Assembly: GCF_032362555.1 (NCBI RefSeq)
Contig: NC_083506.1
Span: 3,891,501-3,955,500, forward strand
Reading direction: 5' to 3'
DNA length: 64,000 bases
Source of the DNA: Amyelois transitella
Taxonomy: Eukaryota; Arthropoda; Insecta; Lepidoptera; Pyralidae
Shown here in pieces: positions 12,693 to 24,425 of the stretch (positions are counted from its first letter, which is position 1; every line of letters begins with the position of its first letter). The translations under genes were made by a program, and so were the position numbers. Under the pieces are notes generated by a model, which did not search any database, was not told the origin of the DNA, and saw only the letters and a list, made by a program, of their open reading frames with translations.

Positions 12693-15600
12693 TTAAAGAT
12701 ATGTTAAGGCACCGTCATCGTCATCGTCATCATCGTCATCATCATCATAATCATAATCAGCACCTTTATCAACTGATTTATTTGGAGATGGAGCTTTTAA
12801 CATGAACAGTGCTTCTTGAGGGATATTTTTAACTTTGTTTTTGACCGGTTTTTGTTTACTTGTGATAACGGGATCAGAACTTAGTAAAAAAAAGTTAAAA
12901 ATATCCCTGTTCGATTGCTGCCTACTACATTTCCTAGAATGGTGCTCCCTATAGCGCTTAAAGTCCTTATTTCTTGCCTCCTGTGACTCTTCTGTCAATT
13001 GTCCTATGGGCAATGTCGCAAATGATATTATTTCTGGCCCATGAATTAAATACTTATGTAAGGTAGGTGGCATGTTGTACCATGGGTATAAAGATACGAA
13101 ATATCTGGCAGTATTAAGCGCAAACAACCTGTACTTTTCACTATCTATGTCAAATCCACTTGATATAGTGATCAAAATTATGTGCATCTTTTTAATTAAG
13201 TCAATGTCTATATGAGTAATTTCTGCGGATAGCTCTGGATTTTGAAAAAAACGCCTGGCTGTATTGCCATCGTTGCTATTTCCAAAACCAGGTTTGGGTT
13301 TGTCTACAATAAGGCCACACTTTTTTCTAAACTCTGTTTGTATGCGAGTTTTATTTTCTGAAACGATTTGCTTGTCGTCCTTCCCACGAGCTTGCCATCT
13401 TGCTATGGGCAGCTTGTATGCTAAATGTAGTAGACATTCGAAGCATCGAATCCAACCGTGCAAAATAGAAAGACCAAATCTCAAATTATCGGTATTCACA
13501 TCCCTTTTAACCATTTCATCTATGTTATTGAAAAGTTTTGATGTTGCACCGCATAAAAAGCATTTCATGGTTGATGTGGTTTCTGTCAGGGCATTACACA
13601 CCTTCCCGTCCACCATAGATAAAATTAATTCGTAACGAATTTTTAATGTTTTGTTCTCAATATTTACAGTACTTTCACGAAGATTTGATATTTGGTTTTC
13701 TATTTCACGGTTTTCTTGAATAGACACATCAACAGATTCCTTCTGAAATTCAATTTTTATTGGCCTACAATATCTTGTTGACGCAGGACTTGGGTTTTGC
13801 CATATGACGATATCATTAGCTACCAATCTTAGCGGTACCAGACATGTAATAAATACAGCTGAATCGGTAGCTGCAGAGTCTTGAAATGCTTGCTTATAAG
13901 AGCTATGACCGGAAGACCCGTCAAATCCCCATTTAGATACTAGACATATTTCATTGCACCGGTCGAGGTCGTCATTCAGGGTATTGATGACAGGAATCAA
14001 TGTTTGACATAATCGCATAGAAGTGTGATCTAAAAGAGATTGTAGCTTGACAGAAGCACTAGTTTCAGTTACGGTAATGTCATGAGGGTAACATAGCTTT
14101 TTAGCAGCCTGAACTAATTTATATGAAGGGAATTTTTCCGGAGCTCTTCGTCGAATCACATTGTACGCCTCACGGGAAAGCTTTGCTTCTATCATATCAG
14201 ATAAAGCATCTTCAGCTGACACTAACTCTTGCGGCTTCAAGGATTTCTGATAAGCTTCTTTATAAGCCTTGGCTTGTTCTGGATGTTTAGAAATATCTTT
14301 AATAACTTTTGAAGCTTGCACTTGACCTTCAGATCTTAAACTCATACAAGCAGCATAAACTAATTCTTTGGATGTCATTGATTCACGCAACTGCTTGGTT
14401 TTAGCACGTTTGCTGTTATCCGAAGAATTCTCAAAAGAGGTAACGGGTCGGCCGCGTTTAAGTGTGGACTTACTTAGTGCGTGGAAAAGAAATTGATGTC
14501 TCAAGCCATTCTTTGTTATTAATACTAAATTTGTTTTCAGTTCTACTCGCTTTTGCCCATCTTGATTTGTATTGAGACTTGAAAGCACTCAATTTCTTTT
14601 TCATATACTCGAAGTCACAACCAATTCGTTTTTCAAGCTCTTTAATTAAATGCATGTATCGTTGTTCTAAACTATTCTCCCCAGAACTATTCATTATGCT
14701 TATAAGTTCTTTTCTTGTAATAAATAACAATTTATTAGACGTTCCTGAAAGAAAATAAATAGTTCTAAATGCGAAAGTCAAATATGATAAAAAATGTTTT
14801 CTGTGAGTCATGAACTAAAAATTGACATACTTCGTATAGTGGCAAAAAGTGGCAAAATTTGAAACTTATTTCTAAAAACCTATAAAGTAAAGAATATTTT
14901 CGTATAACAACCATAGCTTAATATTGCTTTGAACTCAAACAAAACATCGAATGTTTATAAAATTTCTCGTAATCTATATATATAAAACTCTTCCGTTACT
15001 GAGTGACTGACTGACAGACAACGCACAGTCGAAACTACTGGTCGTAGACAGCTGAAATTTGGAATGTAGGTTCCTTGGGATATGTAGGGGAGCACTAAGA
15101 AAGGATTTTTGGAAATTCAACCCCCAAGGGGGGGAAAAGGGGTAAAAACGTTTCTATGAAAAATCTTATTCCTTGGGTTTATAAACTTGAAACTTGGCAT
15201 GAACACGTACATAGGCAAGTAAATATGTTTGACATTATAAGTTTTTTCAAACTACCCTCCATACGTGATTTAGGGGGTGCGATTGGGTGACTGATTTATT
15301 AACGCACAGCCGAAACCGCTCGGTATAGGAGTCTGAGATTTTGAACAGAGGTTCCTTTAGTAACATAAGTGAGCACTAAGAAGGGATTTTTGAAATGTCA
15401 ACCCCCAAGGGGGGGAAACGGGATAAACTGAGCCGGGGCTGCGGGAAAGTTCTAACGAGATACCGTGGCCCCGGAACGCAAAGGGCAACTGAAGGAACGA
15501 GGTGGGTTTTAGTCAGTAAAAGTCTGACACTCCCTTCCGTTCCACCCAGAGCGGGAGAGGTCATTTGATGATTTCCCATCCTTAAAAAAAGACTTTGTAT

Positions 15601-16964
15601 GACAACTTTCAGTCGTCTCTTTAACATACATAATAACATACATAAATGTACATACATGCATAACATTTATAACATCACGCCTTTAAATCCCTATTTTGTG
15701 TTAACACTACCCATACAAACAGCTAAAAGGAAACAAGTGAAGAGACGAAATTTGTCCGCATCCATTTTCACCTAAATTCTTAACGTTAATGAGATTTACT
15801 TTTTATTATCAGGTCAACCTAATAGCCTCACATGTACGTATAACTTCGTAAGAATTTTCTTTCAACTCCTAACCGTTGAGGAGTTGTACCTTCCATCATC
15901 AGCTCATTCACATGGGATGATGACTATCAGACGCAAATACTTAAACAGATCTATGAAATTGTCAAAAACGTAATTGCCTGTAAATTTGAGGTTTGCCCTT
16001 GATTTCCCTGGAATACCATCATCAGATCCTGACTAGGTAACAACGGGACCAACTTGAAAGTATACTCTACCGAACAAAAAAAGAATCACGTAAATCGGTC
16101 CATAAATCTCGGCGTAATCGGTATGCATAAATAAAACACCCGAATTTTATTTTCTATTAACTATCACGAGTTGTCTCGATGCTCGATAGATGGCGTTGGC
16201 ATCGAGATAGATCGCGCTATGGTTTCGTTACCGTCATTTAGCTAGGTAGCGTAAAATATTCTAATTTATCGTGTAATTTTAGCAGCGCCCCTAGCGGACA
16301 TACGCGAAACTACATAATACACACTACAAATATTTTGATTTGAAATTATTATTCGTACATACATACATACATAAACTCACGCCTCTTTCCCGGAGGGGTA
16401 GGCAGATTATTATTCGTTTGATTCATTAACTTTTAACTTGACTTATTTAACTTATTTTACTCTCTATTTCAGTTAATTTTTGATTTGTTGATTAGATTTG
16501 ATATTTTTGATAGTATATTTAGTTAGTGTTGGATAAGTTTTATAGTGTGAGTTGATTTTTAAAAAAATATTCTTCATTTTTTATTCATTTCTTTGTTACT
16601 TTATTAGTCTTAGTTAATTTCCATAGATATAGTTTTAGTTAAAAAATTTCTAATTAAAATGGTTCAAGAAATTTTGTTTGTTAATGGGAATTATATTCCT
16701 CATGCTGTGGTAGATAATCATCCCTGAGTAACACAGGCTATATTTAATTCCAGTTGTAACAAGATTTCAGCCTGTGGAAGAAAAAGCCCTGTCGAGATCA
16801 TTAAAAAACGCTATATATAACCGAATTACACGTGGGCGAAGCCGCGGGCGGAAAGCTAGTTCGATTATAAAACTTTATTTATCTCGGCTACTAGGAAGTA
16901 TTTACGCAATGAAAAAAAAAGAATGACTAAATCACTGTTACATACCTGAGGATGAAGGTTCCAT
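12693..16964 (-). CDS. RAG1/Transib-type DDE transposase, intron-containing, one frameshift
   Basis: The main open frame, 14588-12693 (631 codons), aligns with the RAG1/Transib catalytic core. Putative triad: D223 (SKWGFDGSSGH), D327 (LSMVDGKVCNAL) and E537 (EESQEARNKDFKRYR). The zinc ligands of RAG1 are also matched by C343/C346 (CFLC) and H511/H516 (LHKYLIHGPEII). The N-terminal 70 codons lie in another frame, 14744 to about 14480 (MNSSGENSLEQRY ... NKEWLETSISF), so one +1 frameshift near 14480-14510 separates them. A predicted first exon, 16964-16946 (MEPSSS, donor GTATGT, phase 1), joins an acceptor TTTCTTTCAG before 14744 in the right phase; the 1,887-bp Helitron-like copy lies inside that intron. 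The C-terminus is a run of Asp from a GAT/GAC microsatellite. It could be a decaying transposon, or a host-captured gene with an assembly error. Function in DNA cutting and joining is inferred from the family. Confidence 0.8.
14973..16859 (+). mobile_element. Helitron-like element, 1,887 bp, direct copy
   Basis: It starts TCTATATATATAAAACTC after an A and ends GCGGGCGGAAAGCTAG before a T. It mirrors 8885-10771 over its whole length. It lies in the predicted intron of the RAG1-like gene; removing it would leave an intron of about 300 bases. Confidence 0.7.
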
Positions 16965-18050
16965 GTCTAAATAACACCAAAAATAATTCAATTTAGTGAG
17001 AAATCGCACTTAATTGCACGTAAATTACGAGCGCTAAATATCTTATCGACAATATACGGATGTTTACTTCTCTTTTATAACAAACTAAGTTCGTAATGAG
17101 ACGTTTCAATACTGTCGATTGATACCTCGGTTAGTTATCTTAATAAGTGATATAATAAGGGTACTCTGTAATCACTTTATTTTATTGAAATATCGGTACA
17201 GTTTGAGGGTAGCGGCCCCACTGTGCGCCGCGTCACGAACATGAGCGAGGGCAGCTCATGCTCCTTACAACGAAGCGGTAGGCGATGGCACCGTGTGGTT
17301 TAAGTGGGTTCAAGCCCCACATAACCGTAGTCCGGCTTCCCGTACCCGGCCGGCAAGACGAAGGTCTTTCCACGCGTAAAAAAAAGCTTAGGTTAGGTTA
17401 ATAATTATGTTAGTACTTGAAATGGACTTAGCACGAACTTTTTCATTCTTTATTTCACTAGATTTAAATGAGTGAAATGATATATCACTAGATTGAAATA
17501 GTATTTTGTCATATCACTAATATTTTTTTAAGTAAGAAGATGTATTAAATATTCATCATCTTCCGAGATTTCGTGGTATACCTAGGGATTTCGTGAAATC
17601 TCTGATATCCTCATTTCTCTGCGACAGATATATACCGATATTTTTTTCCCTTTTCCGCATCCGTATATGTCACTGTCAAACAAACAGTTAAATTGACACC
17701 ATTACATTTTCAGAATTGACATTGACACACAAACAAACAACCGCGAGAAATCACTGTAATTTCATAATAATAACTGTGATAATTCCATCTCCGCACAAAT
17801 TTCATTTAGCATGCTTAAATTTCACTCTGTAGGTACTTACTACAAAATATAAAAGATCTTCAAAAAACTTGTGTTGAAAAGTATTAGAGGGTATTTTATT
17901 CTTTTTATGTTTTGTAATTTGCATGATTCAATAGGTATGCGATGAGTTCATACTCTGCTATTAATCTGAATCATCTTTCTAAAAAAATCTGTAGGTAATT
18001 AGTCATATAAAGTAAAAAGAATCTTCAAGGTAAAGTGAAAATAACCGATA
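16965..18050. other. Spacer upstream of gene 2
   Basis: No gene was seen. A GC-rich stretch at 17219-17400 stands out from AT-rich surroundings and carries a B-box-like GGGTTCAAGCCCC, then an A-run and GGTTAGGTTA. It may be an old pol III-derived repeat. The palindrome at 17567-17604 is listed separately. Confidence 0.45.
17567..17604. repeat. 38-bp near-palindrome around CCTAGG
   Basis: GAGATTTCG ... CCTAGG ... GAAATCTC is an inverted repeat. It resembles the palindromes at 10841-10878 and 11515-11552 (GTGATTTCG ... TCCCTAGGGA ... CGAAATCAC). Confidence 0.6.
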
Positions 18051-20174
18051 ATGGGTGATTTTATTGGTAAGTTAATTATGCAGTTAAAATAGTTACGTAG
18101 GCGGAGACTACGTTTTCTTTCATGCCCCTATCCCTGTACTCTTGTTCTTTTTTGTTGTTTGTTGCTTGTTCTATGGTTCAAATTCAAATTCAAACTTTTA
18201 TTTGCATAATATGAGTACAACAAGGTCTTAAATATAATGTATAACAGATCTTCATATTTACCCTTTCGGGTGTTGCAAACATTTTTATGTATTAGTAGAC
18301 ATACAAACTTATACATAAAGGTACCTACTTAGTAATCCACTTTCAGATATGTCTTCAGTTTAAGGAACTCTTGATCTGGCAAATGTTTCATTTACTTTTT
18401 TATTTTGTTTTTCAGAGCTGAGCACATTGTCACAAGACAGATTAGGCTTTTACAAGCTCTCCTCTGGTGGTCTTAAAGTTGATATTAAAGGCCATAGTGC
18501 CGTCATTGGTTTGAAAAAAGAACTGGATCCTCCTAGTAATGAAAATGAGGATTGTGAATATGACTATATGGTACTTTTATGAACAACATACAAAATTTGC
18601 TGTTTCAAATATTTGAAAGATATTAAATTCTGATGATTATAATTTTACTTATTTTTAGGATGTTTTGCTATTGCTTAAAAATCTGCTATCATTATAGGAT
18701 AGTTGTAGTTTATGGCAAAAGTTAACATTCTACTTGTATTTCAGATAGTGCTGGGACACGATCAAAGATCCTGGATCAAACGGCCACATAAAGATTTTGT
18801 TGTAAAAGATACACCAAACCTTTTGACTCAGGAGGAATTCAGAAGTTTCTGGATCCTATGGAATACTGAAATGATCAGCGTGGGTAGAATTGGTGAAAGT
18901 GAACCATTTATCATATACAAAAATTTAGAGATTCAAATTAACTATGTAACATTTAGTGGGAAAGATGGAGTAAGGCATGTCAATTGGAGAATTGAATGTA
19001 AGACAGATGTTTTATATTGTAATAGTTTATAGTAGTTATTGTGCAGGGAGTCCTGTTAAAGTGCAAATTAATTTCTGAAAAATGTAACCTCTGTTACTCC
19101 TGAATCAAAAGTCTGTCACAATGGGAAATATCATCCTTATCTTTCTAATTGTTATTTAATTATCCTGTTACCTTCTTCATACTCCATACTACATGGAGAT
19201 ATGCAAAATTTCATGGAATTGGTTCATCATTTTGATGTGTCTATAAATTGATCAAAGCAGTTCCATCTTTAAGTCATCGGGCTAAATGTGGCCTTTAAGT
19301 CTAGTAATTACTTGCACTGTCTACCACAGATGGGACTAAGATGAACATGTGAAGACTACATATAACAACATGTATGTATTAATGTACAGGAACGTAATAA
19401 TTCCAATATAACATTTTAGTGCCACCAGAATTTCCAAAACTGAAACAGAAATCTATCATTGGAGGGGAACCAACATGGGTAGCTGCTGGTGGTCAACTCC
19501 CACCGGGAGCAATCATTGGTGGCTATGAAAACGGTGCTCTCTACATTATAAGAGCCACACATCGAAATGCATTGACCCCTGGGAAATTTGTCCCATCGGA
19601 AGGTGTAGCCTACGTTTCTTGGGGTTCAGATGCTCATGAAAAAGAAGATTTTGAGGTTGGTTGCTCTTATATGCAGTTTCTGAAGTTGAATTCCATGCAA
19701 AGCATAACGGGCTCTGCCTAAAAATATTCATCCCATCGGTCAAAGTCGGAGCAAGGGGTTTATTTTCGGTTGCAATTTGCAGAAAGACCACGCATCTGGT
19801 ATATAATATGCCTGTTCTGTAATATCTATAATTTCTTATTACAGGTTTTAGTTGGATACAACTTTACTTGGGTTCCCACATCTAGAGGCCAGATCCCAGT
19901 CGGGGCCGTCGTCGGTGGACATACAGAATCTCATGAAAGAGAAAAGCTGTATGTTGGTTGTGTAAGACATGGTGATCACATTATCCCTGGAAAGGTGCAG
20001 CCGTCCCATAGGGTATGCTATGTGGCATATAAGGGCAAAGAGATTGCTCATCCCAATTACGAAATCCTAGTTTCAACTCAAAAGAACAACAGATGCTCTA
20101 ACAGTATATACTATCGTAGTGAGTTCAGTACAATAGAAGTTGGCATTCCAAGATTAGATAGTGATGAAGAATAA
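18051..20174 (+). CDS. Methyltransf_FA + two DM9 repeats protein (gene 2)
   Basis: Five coding exons join in phase into 329 residues: 18051-18066, 18416-18570, 18745-18997, 19420-19655, 19845-20174. The start ATG (MGDFI) is matched by the MGDIV start of gene 3, with the same 16-nt first exon. Residues 1-141 form the Methyltransf_FA-like domain (FYKLSSGGLKVDIKG, FRSFWILWN). Residues 150-220 are DM9 repeat 1 (GGQLPPGAIIGG, YIIRATHR). Residues 221-290 are DM9 repeat 2 (FTWVPTSRGQIPVGAVVGG, YVGCVRHG). The tail is acidic (IPRLDSDEE). There is no signal peptide, so a cytosolic protein is expected. A carbohydrate-binding role is possible from oyster DM9 proteins. It is a tandem paralogue of genes 1 and 3. 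Confidence 0.9.
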
Positions 20175-20379
20175 CTGCAATGTTGAGTGATAAAAGATTT
20201 ATTTGAATTTGTACTTACAATTCAGCTTTGCAAACAAGTCCAAACCCTTAAAGTCCTAAAGGAATGTTACAATATGCTGTATTAAAATAACATAATGTTG
20301 AGTTTAGTAAGTGTAATCAGTTTAATTTTATTAAGTTTGTTTGTTTAAATTTCTAAAATACTGTTGGATTGCTACTTTT

Positions 20380-20385
20380 AATAAA
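20380..20385 (+). terminator. Polyadenylation signal of gene 2
   Basis: AATAAA lies about 205 bases after the stop of gene 2. Confidence 0.55.
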
Positions 20386-20741
20386 TTATATATTTCCTAT
20401 GAAATGTTTTATTATTTTCTAGGGATCACTATATTATTGGGCTCAACCATTGTGGTTAAATAATAGTACCTGAGTTACCGAATTACGTAACTAAAAAAAC
20501 ATAAAAACCCAACAAAAAACGATATAGGTGAAAAATTAAACTGTACGTTGCCAGTTGCCAGACAAATCGGCTTAAATGCCAAATCGCTCGCCAACTAAGC
20601 CATCTCGAGGAAGAATGCGAAGATTGGCCATGTCGAAATTATGGATCTGTAACGACCATATTATATGAGAAAATGTTTTGGGTAGGTATATAACAAATTT
20701 TCCCAGACGTGGGAACCAGGACTCAGCTAAATTGATTATTT

Positions 20742-20976
20742 GTGCCGTGTGTTCCCGGCACCAATAGAAAGAAAATAGGACCACTCCATCTCTTTCCCAT
20801 GGATGTCATAAAAGACGACTACTACAAGAGATAGGCTTATAAACTTGGAATCCTCATTTTTAGAGCTGGGCTAGCAACTTTTCACTTCTTGAATTTCAAT
20901 TCCATCATAAAGCATACAATCTGAATGTGGCATATCAGTCTTTACCAGACTGTTCGCTCTGTCTACCCCGCGAGGG
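20742..20976 (+). repeat. SINE-like repeat, family A
   Basis: This is a diverged full copy, from TGCCGTGTGTTCCCGGCACC to CTACCCCGCGAGGGAT. A CTT trinucleotide run follows at 20978-21001. Confidence 0.7.
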
Positions 20977-21263
20977 ATCTTCTTCTTCTTCTTCTTCTTC
21001 TAACGTTATAACGTTGCTGATGATTTTAGTTAACAGTAAAAGGTATCGATTGTATCGTTACCACTAGTTTTCGTTGATTTAATGACGGATTCTCCGTGAA
21101 CACTTTTAATCGCGTCGCGTAATGTACAGTTGCGTTGCGGCAGACACAGTTGAGGTACCTATATTTTATAAAACAACAGATTCTCATTTATTTCACATAA
21201 TGGTAACAATAGTTAAAACGCTATTGGTACCGTCATTTAAAAAAATATTTGGTATTGCTATTC

Positions 21264-21440
21264 TTTACATACATACATAAAAATCACGCCTCTTTCCCGG
21301 GGGGGGGTAGGCAGAGACTACCTCTTTCCACTTGCCACGATCTCTGCATACTTGCTTCGCTTCATCCACATTCATAACTCTCTTCATGCAAACTCGGCGG
21401 TTTCGGGTACTTTTGACCTGCCCCTTTATCAGGACGTCCT
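21264..21440 (+). repeat. Dispersed repeat, family B
   Basis: It begins with CATACATACATA and TCACGCCTCTTTCCCGG...GGGGTAGGCAGAGACTA and continues through CTCTTTCCACTTGCCACG. Shorter pieces of the same start are at 58487-58532 and 61283-61338 (+), reversed at 62806-62850, and inside both 1,887-bp Helitron-like copies. Confidence 0.6.
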
Positions 21441-21779
21441 TAATTGCTATTCTTTACCTTAATTGGTAATGACATTGACTTGACATATAAAGTAAAACTT
21501 TAAAATCATTATACTTAATATGACGTTATAAGATTAAATTACAGATATCACGCCTATAATGGTATCAGTCATTACTTTTTGTGAATAACGTTATTTACCA
21601 TTGCTTTTAATTTTAATTTGGTAACGTTAACAAGCCCTGATTGGAAGGTCGATTCTTGGCTAAAGTTGAATGTTTGACGTTCTTACGTCACTTTTTATGA
21701 CACTTCTTCACAACTTCTTCATATACCGATTTCTGTTATAATTTAATTTCTTTCCGAGAAAATTTAATTAAAATTTACT

Positions 21780-24425
21780 ATGGGGGACATTGTTGGTAAG
21801 TGGTACGGATTATAAGGAATAGTACCAATCAATCATACTGCCGAAAACCTACCGGCAGGTCTTCTGGCAGTGTTTGTTTTCATTTTTTAATCTCACAATT
21901 AATTGGTGTGACATGTTCAAATTTTTTTAGAACTAACGACCCTTCCTCGAGAACAAAAGGTGTTCTACAAAGTTCCAACAGGCGGCCTTAAGTTTGCAGT
22001 TAAAGGGGCAAATAATGCTGCCATTGGGATACATTCTAAAAAAGAATCTAAGAGTGTAAATTTCTGGGTAAGTATGGTATTAATTTGATAGTTGTAATTA
22101 TTATGTATTTATGGATATGTGGCAGGTAATTTACATAGTGTAATATTGAAAGAAAGAATCAATGATATCATGAAACCAGAGTAATTATAATTAAAAAGGA
22201 GTTTTAGTGACATGGCAAGTGACAGCCTACTTAAAGTGTGGGATAAAGTGTATAAGAGGAAAAACTTTACCTATACCTACTATACTTCAATGCCCAAAAA
22301 ATTGGCTCTTATGTTTATCTAGTTATGTTCTGTCTACTATAATAATAGGAATGTAGATGTCTTCGTGTTCCCTCTGGCATTAGTCCCCAATAAATCCATA
22401 CCTTTTTGGAGAGGAGCCTTAGATGCGCTTTTATGACCATGAACCTGGTGCAGGTTTCCTAATGATATTTTGCCTTGTCATTAGAGCATCGGTTAGCAAT
22501 ATAGATACTGTAGGAACACTGAATGTATGTAAGTACCCATACTAACTACTCCATTGAATATCGGTTAAACCACATTAAAACATTCCAGCTCAGTAGAAAA
22601 CTTCACCCCAAATTTCGTTCAAAACCTAGTAATAATAAGGAATTATTATTAGGAAGGTTCATCCATTTGTCAACTTTTATTAGATAAAAAAGTAACTAGG
22701 TATGTACCTACTACTTTCTTAATGATGGTTTAAAATTAGATCTTCTCATACATACAATGTCTATATCTATATCCCTTGCGGGGTAAACACAGCCAACAGT
22801 CTTGAATGGACTGAAAGTTTAATGATAGAATTGAGATTCAAATAGTGACATGTTGCTAGCCCATTACCTAAAAAGTCGCCTTTTACGACATCCATGGGAA
22901 AGAGATGGAGTGGTCCTATTCTTTTTTTATTGGTGCCGGGAACCACATGGCACATATTCTCAGTTGAGACATTTATTTATTCTTAGGTGGTGCTAGGGCG
23001 AAGGCAATGCACCTGGCTCAGATCTACTTCTGGATCTTGTAAGGCACATACACCGAACATCTTAAGCCCAGCTGAATACAGAAGTTTTTGGATATCATGG
23101 AGTAATTTAGCTGTCAGTATTGGTAGGGAAGGGGAAAAAGAGCCTATCCTTACAATTCCAGAAAAACACAGTAGAGATCTTTGTTATGTAACATTTTTCG
23201 TAAACTCTAGGGGATTCAGCCCCGTGCATTGGAAATTTGAATGTGAGTTATTTTCTAAGCTATCTATAAGTACTTATAATTAATTTGCAGTATGCAAGCA
23301 GGATCAATTCTGTATGTGTATGCCACAAATCTACCAGTTGGATTACAATGAAACTTATAAGTGTCTAGAGCCAATTTAGCAGTACTTCATAGAATGAAAG
23401 GAAAAATAGACTATTGCAGTGGTGACTATTGCATTTGCAATAAACAACATAGTGCACAAGCGAAGCCTCTGGCAAAAACTTAGTGAGCATAATATACCTC
23501 TCAACATACTATACAGTATGTTGAGATGTCTCATGTTATACAGCATTATTTATTGAGCAATGGTTATATAAGAGGTGCATGAGAGCATTAATAATTATTG
23601 ATGTTTAAAACAAATAAAATAAAATGTTATTTTCAGTGGCTCCTGAAATTCCAAGGCCTATAGAGAAACGCATAGATGGTGGAACAGTTAGGTGGGTACG
23701 TTCAGAAAACCAGGTACCATGGAATGCAATCATTGGTGGCTATGAGCATGAAACTCTCTACATAATACGGGCCCTACATAGAGGCTCCCTTGCAGTAGGA
23801 AAATTTGTACCATCAAAACGTGTGGGCTACATTCCTTGGGGTTCTGAATCACACGAAAAAAGAGGTGCTGAACTTGAAGTGAGTAGAATATATATTAAAT
23901 AGCATAGTGTATATTTTTTTGTAATAGCCTGTTTTGTGAACCTCTGCTTGGCAAAGGCCTCCACTTTTTCCCTCCACAAGCCTCTATCTAAAAAATAGTT
24001 TGTCAGAAAATTATTAACCTTCAAATGCAAAATTTAAAACTACATATTCTATTTTTCAGTTTTTGGTTGGTTATGACTGCCATTGGGTACCGACAAGTGG
24101 AAGTGAAATTCCCGTGGGAGCTGTTGTTGGAGGATACACAGAGCACCAACCTGGTGAAAATATTTACGTCGCCCGCGCTTATTGCAGAACTCACCTCATA
24201 CCTGGAAAGGTTCATAGGATGTATGGACAGTGCTACACGCCTTATGAAAACAAAGAATTTGGACATTCAAACTATGAGGTCCTAGTATCACCAGAAATCA
24301 ATCAGCGAAGTATGAAAATAGTATTCACTGATCACATATCAATTGATACACCCACTGGGTCTGACGTGGGAGAATCTGATGAGGATGGAATTGTCGAAGA
24401 ATATGATGATTATTATAACTTGTGA
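21780..24425 (+). CDS. Methyltransf_FA + two DM9 repeats protein (gene 3)
   Basis: Exons 21780-21795, 21931-22067, 22987-23242, 23637-23878 and 24060-24425 give 338 residues with the same phases as gene 2. Residues 1-136 are Methyltransf_FA-like (FYKVPTGGLKFAVKG, YRSFWISWSN). DM9 repeat 1 reads VRWVRSENQVPWNAIIGGYE ... YIIRALHRG. DM9 repeat 2 reads CHWVPTSGSEIPVGAVVGGY ... YVARAYCR. An acidic tail follows (GESDEDGIVEEYDDYYNL). It starts about 1.6 kb after gene 2 in the same direction and is clearly its duplicate. Intron 2 carries a family A repeat (22756-22957, minus). Possible polyadenylation signals (AATAAA) lie at about 24520-24570. Confidence 0.9.

Noticed and set aside
12261-14972. Transib terminal inverted repeats around the RAG1-like gene
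   Set aside because: I looked for CAC-starting inverted ends on both sides and found no matching pair; the sequences at the edges belong to Helitron-like elements.
20978-21001. CTT trinucleotide run as a regulatory element
   Set aside because: A simple microsatellite at the end of a SINE-like repeat, with no sign of function.
1-24425. Calling genes 1-3 juvenile hormone biosynthetic methyltransferases
   Set aside because: The domain name comes from a crustacean protein; no SAM-binding motif is visible, and the Drosophila relative is not needed for juvenile hormone synthesis as far as I know.
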